DNA of 64,000 bases, from NCBI GenBank assembly GCA_963678675.1, contig OY783193.1, positions 31,587,082 through 31,651,081 on the forward strand, in the 5' to 3' direction. Made by a program: the position numbers and the translations under genes. Source of the stretch: Xiphydria camelus. Its lineage: Eukaryota > Arthropoda > Insecta > Hymenoptera > Xiphydriidae. Positions 60,042 through 64,000 of the stretch are shown one piece after another (position 1 is the stretch's first letter; each line of letters starts with the position of its first letter). The notes beneath the pieces were generated by a model. That model saw nothing but the letters and a program-made list of their open reading frames with translations, was not told where the DNA came from and did not search any database.

Positions 60042-60980
60042 CCCTTGGCAAAGTTTTCCATTGAGTGTTTAATGGTAATGAATGGGACCTAAAGGTAATC
60101 AATGGGATCGCAATGGAAATTCAGAGGGAAAAATGAACTAGCACTTTCTACCATTCAATATAAATGGGAATCCACTGGCAAATCAGTGGGAAATATTGAA
60201 TGGTATGTATTCCCATTCGTTACCAATGGAGGACCAATGGCAAGTTACTGGGAACATTCAAGTGGTATTTTGTTCCAATGGTAACTAATGGGAGTCCAAT
60301 GGCAAATAACGGAGTTCCATGCGGAAGCCGGTTACGACTAGACGCGTCGCGGATCGATCGCAGGAAACAGTGCCGATACAGCGATATTACAGGATAATCG
60401 CAGCGATTTTTCGGATCAGGGGAGAGCAGAGCGTGCCGCCAGCAAGAACACGCAGGAGGAAGAGAGGGGACTGCTCTAGATTTCAAAGGAGGGTTTCAAA
60501 AAAGTTAAAAGAAAAGGTGAGGTTAGGGGAATATGGGCAGAGGAAGAGGAGGTGGGGCACGCGGGGAGGATGATTCGGGCGCCGTCGGATCAGGAAAGTC
60601 GGAAAAAGCCGAGGGGACAGCGGGAAGACCGACCGAGGCGCCAGAAGGAAAGCGGAGGAAAGGCAGACCAAGAAGCGCGAACAGAGATGACGCGGCTGCG
60701 GCGACGGGCGGTCTTGGACAAATAGCTAAGTAAAGTATCACTCAACAAATGGGAAATGGATGATTATAATTGAATGGGAATTAATTCCATTCCACGAATG
60801 GTAATGTCAACGGTATGAAAACACCATTAAACACGAATGGGAAAATAAATGGGACGTCGAATGGTAGTATAAGTGGGAAAGATACCATTGGCAAAACCCC
60901 ATTGATTTACCTTTGACAGACTGTCAGTGGTATCCAATGGGATTTTTTAAATGGTATTTAATGGGAGACTTAGCCAAGGG
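60042..60980. mobile_element. AATGGGA/CCATT-array TIR element with GC-rich core
   Basis: Ends CCCTTGGCAAAGTTTTCCAT and inverted ACTTAGCCAAGGG. Both outer thirds are filled with AATGGGA, CCAATGG and TACCATT motifs (well over twenty). The core, about 60310-60730, is GC-rich and coding-like, unlike the AT-rich arms. No target duplication is obvious. Confidence 0.65.
60533..60733 (+). CDS. Hypothetical Arg/Gly-rich ORF with AT-hook-like motif in the transposon core
   Basis: 66 codons: MGRGRGGGARGEDDSG, then EGKRRKGRPRSANRD, ending LGQIAK. KRRKGRPRS resembles an AT-hook (core GRP within basic residues). An open frame continues upstream (RRKRGDCSRFQRR, around 60430-60510) in another frame, so this could be an exon of a captured host gene or an element protein remnant. 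Not a recognised family. Confidence 0.25.
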   Translation: MGRGRGGGARGEDDSGAVGSGKSEKAEGTAGRPTEAPEGKRRKGRPRSANRDDAAAATGGLGQIAK

Positions 60981-61122
60981 TGGAAGTTGAAGCAACAGGA
61001 TTGCCGTACCTTTGGTCCAATATTGAAAATAAATCTTCTCATGGCTGAATACGACTTGGGCATGTTTCAGCGTACAATTAGCTAGATCCAGCTCGACGAA
61101 TGAACTATTGTGACAGTGCTCG

Positions 61123-62474
61123 GTGAATGTGACAGACGCTCTGACAGCTAGCTATTATCAAATCGTTTGGATTTTTTTTTAATAATCAAGATAGTGCACG
61201 GAAGCAGTGTCACTTTTCTCTGGTTACTGGTGCATGAGGAGCAGGAAAGGAGACATCTGTATCTCGGAAGAAGTGGCATCAGATAAGTTACTTCCTAACT
61301 GACTGTCTTAACCTCATTTTCATCCCTTATACAGAACAAATATCTTTGTGGTTATTCTATTTTTTGTTTTCAGCGCCATACGAGAACGGGGCGGATTGAT
61401 GGAAATTTGATTTTTCTTCGCAGTCAAAAATCAACCTAGGTAGAAAAGAATTCTCTAGAATTGCGGTACAATGCCACGGTATGAATATCAGGTTCTGACG
61501 ACATGACATGCTTCGACAAGGTCTGTATCAACTTTAGCGGTATATTGGGGGCACTGCACTACCTAATCCTGTGGCATATTTTTCTATCTGGGAAAGCCGT
61601 GGTAGAAAAGTAGGAGATACGATAGAATTGGATTACAATAATGAAGTAATTATTTTATTATCTTTTCTTTATCGATATATTCCCCCTTTCGTATTATCAA
61701 AAGTTCCAATTATATATTATCGGAACGCTGTACAGCTGTACTACCATAATAATATGCTTTCCCAGATAGAAAAATGTGCCACAGGATTAGTGCAGTGCCC
61801 CCAATATACCGCTAAAGTTGATACAGACCTTGTCGAAGCATGTCATGTCGGTAGAACCTGATATTCCTACCGTGGCATTGTACCGCAGAGTTCTAGAGAT
61901 TTTTAATTCCGGCATATTGGAGGTAAAAAATGCATGTATACTGTCAGTACGGGAAGACGGTATATTATCGGAACTCTGTATAGCTGTACTACCATAATAA
62001 TATGCTTTCCCAGATAGAAAAATGTGCCACAGGATTAGTGCAGTGCCCCCAATATACCGCTAAAGTTGATACAGACCTTGTCGAAGCATGTCATGTCGGT
62101 AGAACCTGATATTCATACCGTGGCATTGTACCGCAATTCTAGAGAGTTCTTTTCTACCTAGGTTGATTTTTGACTGCGAAGAAAAATCAAATTTCCATCA
62201 ATCCGTCTCGTTCTCGTATGGCGCTGAAAACAAAAAATAGAATAACCACAAAGATATTTGTTCTGTATAAGGGATGAAAATGAGGTTAAGACAGTCAGTT
62301 AGGAAGTAACTTATCTGATGCCACTTCTTCCGAGATACAGATGTCTCCTTTCCTGCTCTTCATGCACCAGCAACCAGAGAAAAATGACACTGCTTCCGTG
62401 CACTGTCTTGATTATTAAAAAAAAATCTAAACGATTTGATAATAGCTAGCTGTCAAAGCGTGTGTCACATTCAC
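61123..62474. mobile_element. 1.35 kb palindromic element with internal direct duplication
   Basis: GAATGTGACAGACGCTCTGA and CAGCTAGCTATTATCAAATC at the left are inverted at the right (GATTTGATAATAGCTAGCTG-like, GTGTCACATTC). Arms continue through GTGCACGGAAGCAGTGTCAC, CAGATGTCTCC complement and ATCAACCTAGGTAGAAAAGA. In the centre, about 187 bp from TATATTATCGGAAC to GTACCGCA is present twice in direct order (61713-61899 and 61961-62147). No transposase. Confidence 0.75.
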
Positions 62475-64000
62475 CACTATTGAGATTCACTACTCCGATT
62501 ACACTGAATTTGTACTTTTTATTAATAAGCGCGTCCGAGGATCGAAAAAATGCGAGGGAAATCGTTTCGCGAATGGAAATATTTTTAAATTTTGAAAAAC
62601 AACTAAACATTCAAGGAATATATTCTCTCACACACTCTCACATACATTTTTGATGGCGTATGCGTGTGGCCGCATCTGTGTACACATTTCCGACCATGGC
62701 CGAATACCGCCGAAGACAGGCGGAATTTTTGTGACATTTTTACATATATATATCGCCCGAGAAATCGGATTCTCGACTTTAATGGGGCGAGGGGCGTGGC
62801 TTCGCGTTGCTAAGGAAAAATCTCTGTTAATATGTAACTTACAACATTTACTCTGGTCTCTATCGATAGAGAATAGTCGATTTATATGGCGTAACTAAGC
62901 ATAGTTTTGGTTATAACCGTATATTTATTGAGAAAATTCGATGTTAAAATTGAGGGGTGAAGGGGGCAGACATTTTTCCTGTAAAGATACACGGGTGCTC
63001 GCGGCGACAGCGCTGGCGGCGTCGTTCTGACGACTTGAATGAACATGCCGCGAGACACTACCGTGTCTCTTGATTAGGTCGTAGCACGAGGCATGGTTTG
63101 AGGATGAGGCTCGTGCAGAACCTCATTAATCGATTCCGTTATAATTCGAACGTTAATTCAGCCTTGTAAGGAGGAGAAATGACGAATTCAATAGATGACT
63201 AATCGGCTCCTCGATCCTTTCCCAACTTTCACCAGACTCGCGGGAGAGCATGTGGGCACCCTTTACCTCCGTTACTGTTCGGGGTCGACCTATCATAAAT
63301 TCAGCCTTTTTTTATGCACGCCCGCATGTCCTTGAACCGCGCCACGGAACGTTGACACATCTGTGTGTCTCTCGGAAGACTTTCTCACGTCTTTTTTCCC
63401 TATTTTCACATTTTCTCGGAACTTTCCTCTCCTTTCGCGGAATGGAAAAAACCACCCTTGCCGAAGCGTACCCCCGCCTTGCGAGCCGCGTCTCTTTATC
63501 AGTCTCTTCGAAATTGACAACTGGTACACATCCTTTTTTTGAGCTCGAGTCTCCGTCGAAGTCTTGACCTGAGATATTCAGCAGTGCAGATCGAATCGGC
63601 GATCACTACTCTCACGTTTGCTTAGGATTCTGAATCTGTACTTCCGTGTAATCATTTCGCTCCTCGAATGTATGATTCCTTTGTAACTCTCTAACTGGAT
63701 CGATCCTTCCTTCAGTTATATCCTTCTTTCATATCAGTCACAACAGCAATTTATAGGCGACGTCGGACGTTTTGTTTCGGGTATAGTGTAGAACAATTAT
63801 TCGAATGGCGAATGATTGCTTTATATTTGTGGTAAATCCCTTTTGGTCGGCGATACCGTGGTTGTTGAGCGTGGTTTACAAACTGTGAGAAATGCTAGTG
63901 TCGACAGAAATGATGGACACTTTGAATATTTAGTTGCTTGCCACAAAAACGTTGCTGGCTCTTAGACTAATAGGGGCGAACATCCTTAAGTTACTGGGCT
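62475..64000. other. Terminal non-coding stretch
   Basis: Contains unrelated short ORFs on both strands (for example 63250-63567) without family resemblance, and somewhat higher GC from 62980 to 63560. It could be the promoter or 5' region of a gene outside the window; I see no exon. Confidence 0.3.

Noticed and set aside
63250..63567. 105-codon ORF near the window end
   Set aside because: No recognisable domain, overlapping ORFs on the opposite strand, pyrimidine-rich composition.

Overview
This 64 kb window is animal nuclear DNA, most likely from an insect and probably a hymenopteran (ant-like). The basis is the AT-rich sequence, short GT-AG introns, insect-like proteins and the dense load of short inverted-repeat transposons; the order is inferred. 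All exon coordinates were traced by hand from conserved protein sequence and splice dinucleotides. For nine protein-coding genes the exon lengths sum to whole codons.

Layout. 1-2220 (-): cytosolic leucyl-tRNA synthetase, cut by the window edge. 3266-6049 (-): cytosolic arginyl-tRNA synthetase, head-to-head with the U5 snRNP protein TXNL4A/Dim1 (6253-7104, +). 10112-20662 (-): a receptor tyrosine phosphatase with about eight fibronectin-III-like domains, one membrane span and one catalytic domain with two alternative C-terminal tails. 26445-29269 (-): RpL10Ab. 30737-32896 (+): NIPP1/PPP1R8. 34780-39702 (-): checkpoint kinase Chk1. 46221-46898 (+) SNAPIN, 46995-47639 (+) HEMK2/N6AMT1, 48125-50153 (+) ZMYND10. 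50358-51597 (-): RpS12, with two related box C/D snoRNA candidates in its introns. These are unrelated housekeeping, signalling and ciliary genes rather than one pathway.

The rest is mostly transposon-derived. Many elements are near-perfect palindromes whose flanks point to a class: TA (mariner/Tc1-like), TAA or TTA (PIF/Harbinger-like) or TTAA (piggyBac-like). 41690-45835 is a nested composite: an outer TTA-flanked element, an inner inverted-repeat element, a truncated Tc1 transposase, and a decayed aspartylglucosaminidase (AGA) gene segment that still keeps its introns. 51994-52771 is a row of three palindromic elements abutting at shared TA dinucleotides. 53185-57471 holds three copies of a TA-flanked element whose interior carries a 5S-rRNA-derived segment and whose ends are packed with ACGTC motifs; one copy is interrupted by two later insertions. 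60042-60980 is another motif-array element, carrying a GC-rich ORF with an AT-hook-like motif. The last 1.5 kb holds no gene I can support.

The most interesting observations are the 5S-derived TIR transposon family, the AGA gene segment inside a nested DNA transposon, the paired RpS12 intronic snoRNAs with a guide matching 18S rRNA, the shared pyrimidine initiator of the two ribosomal protein genes, and the alternative phosphatase tails.
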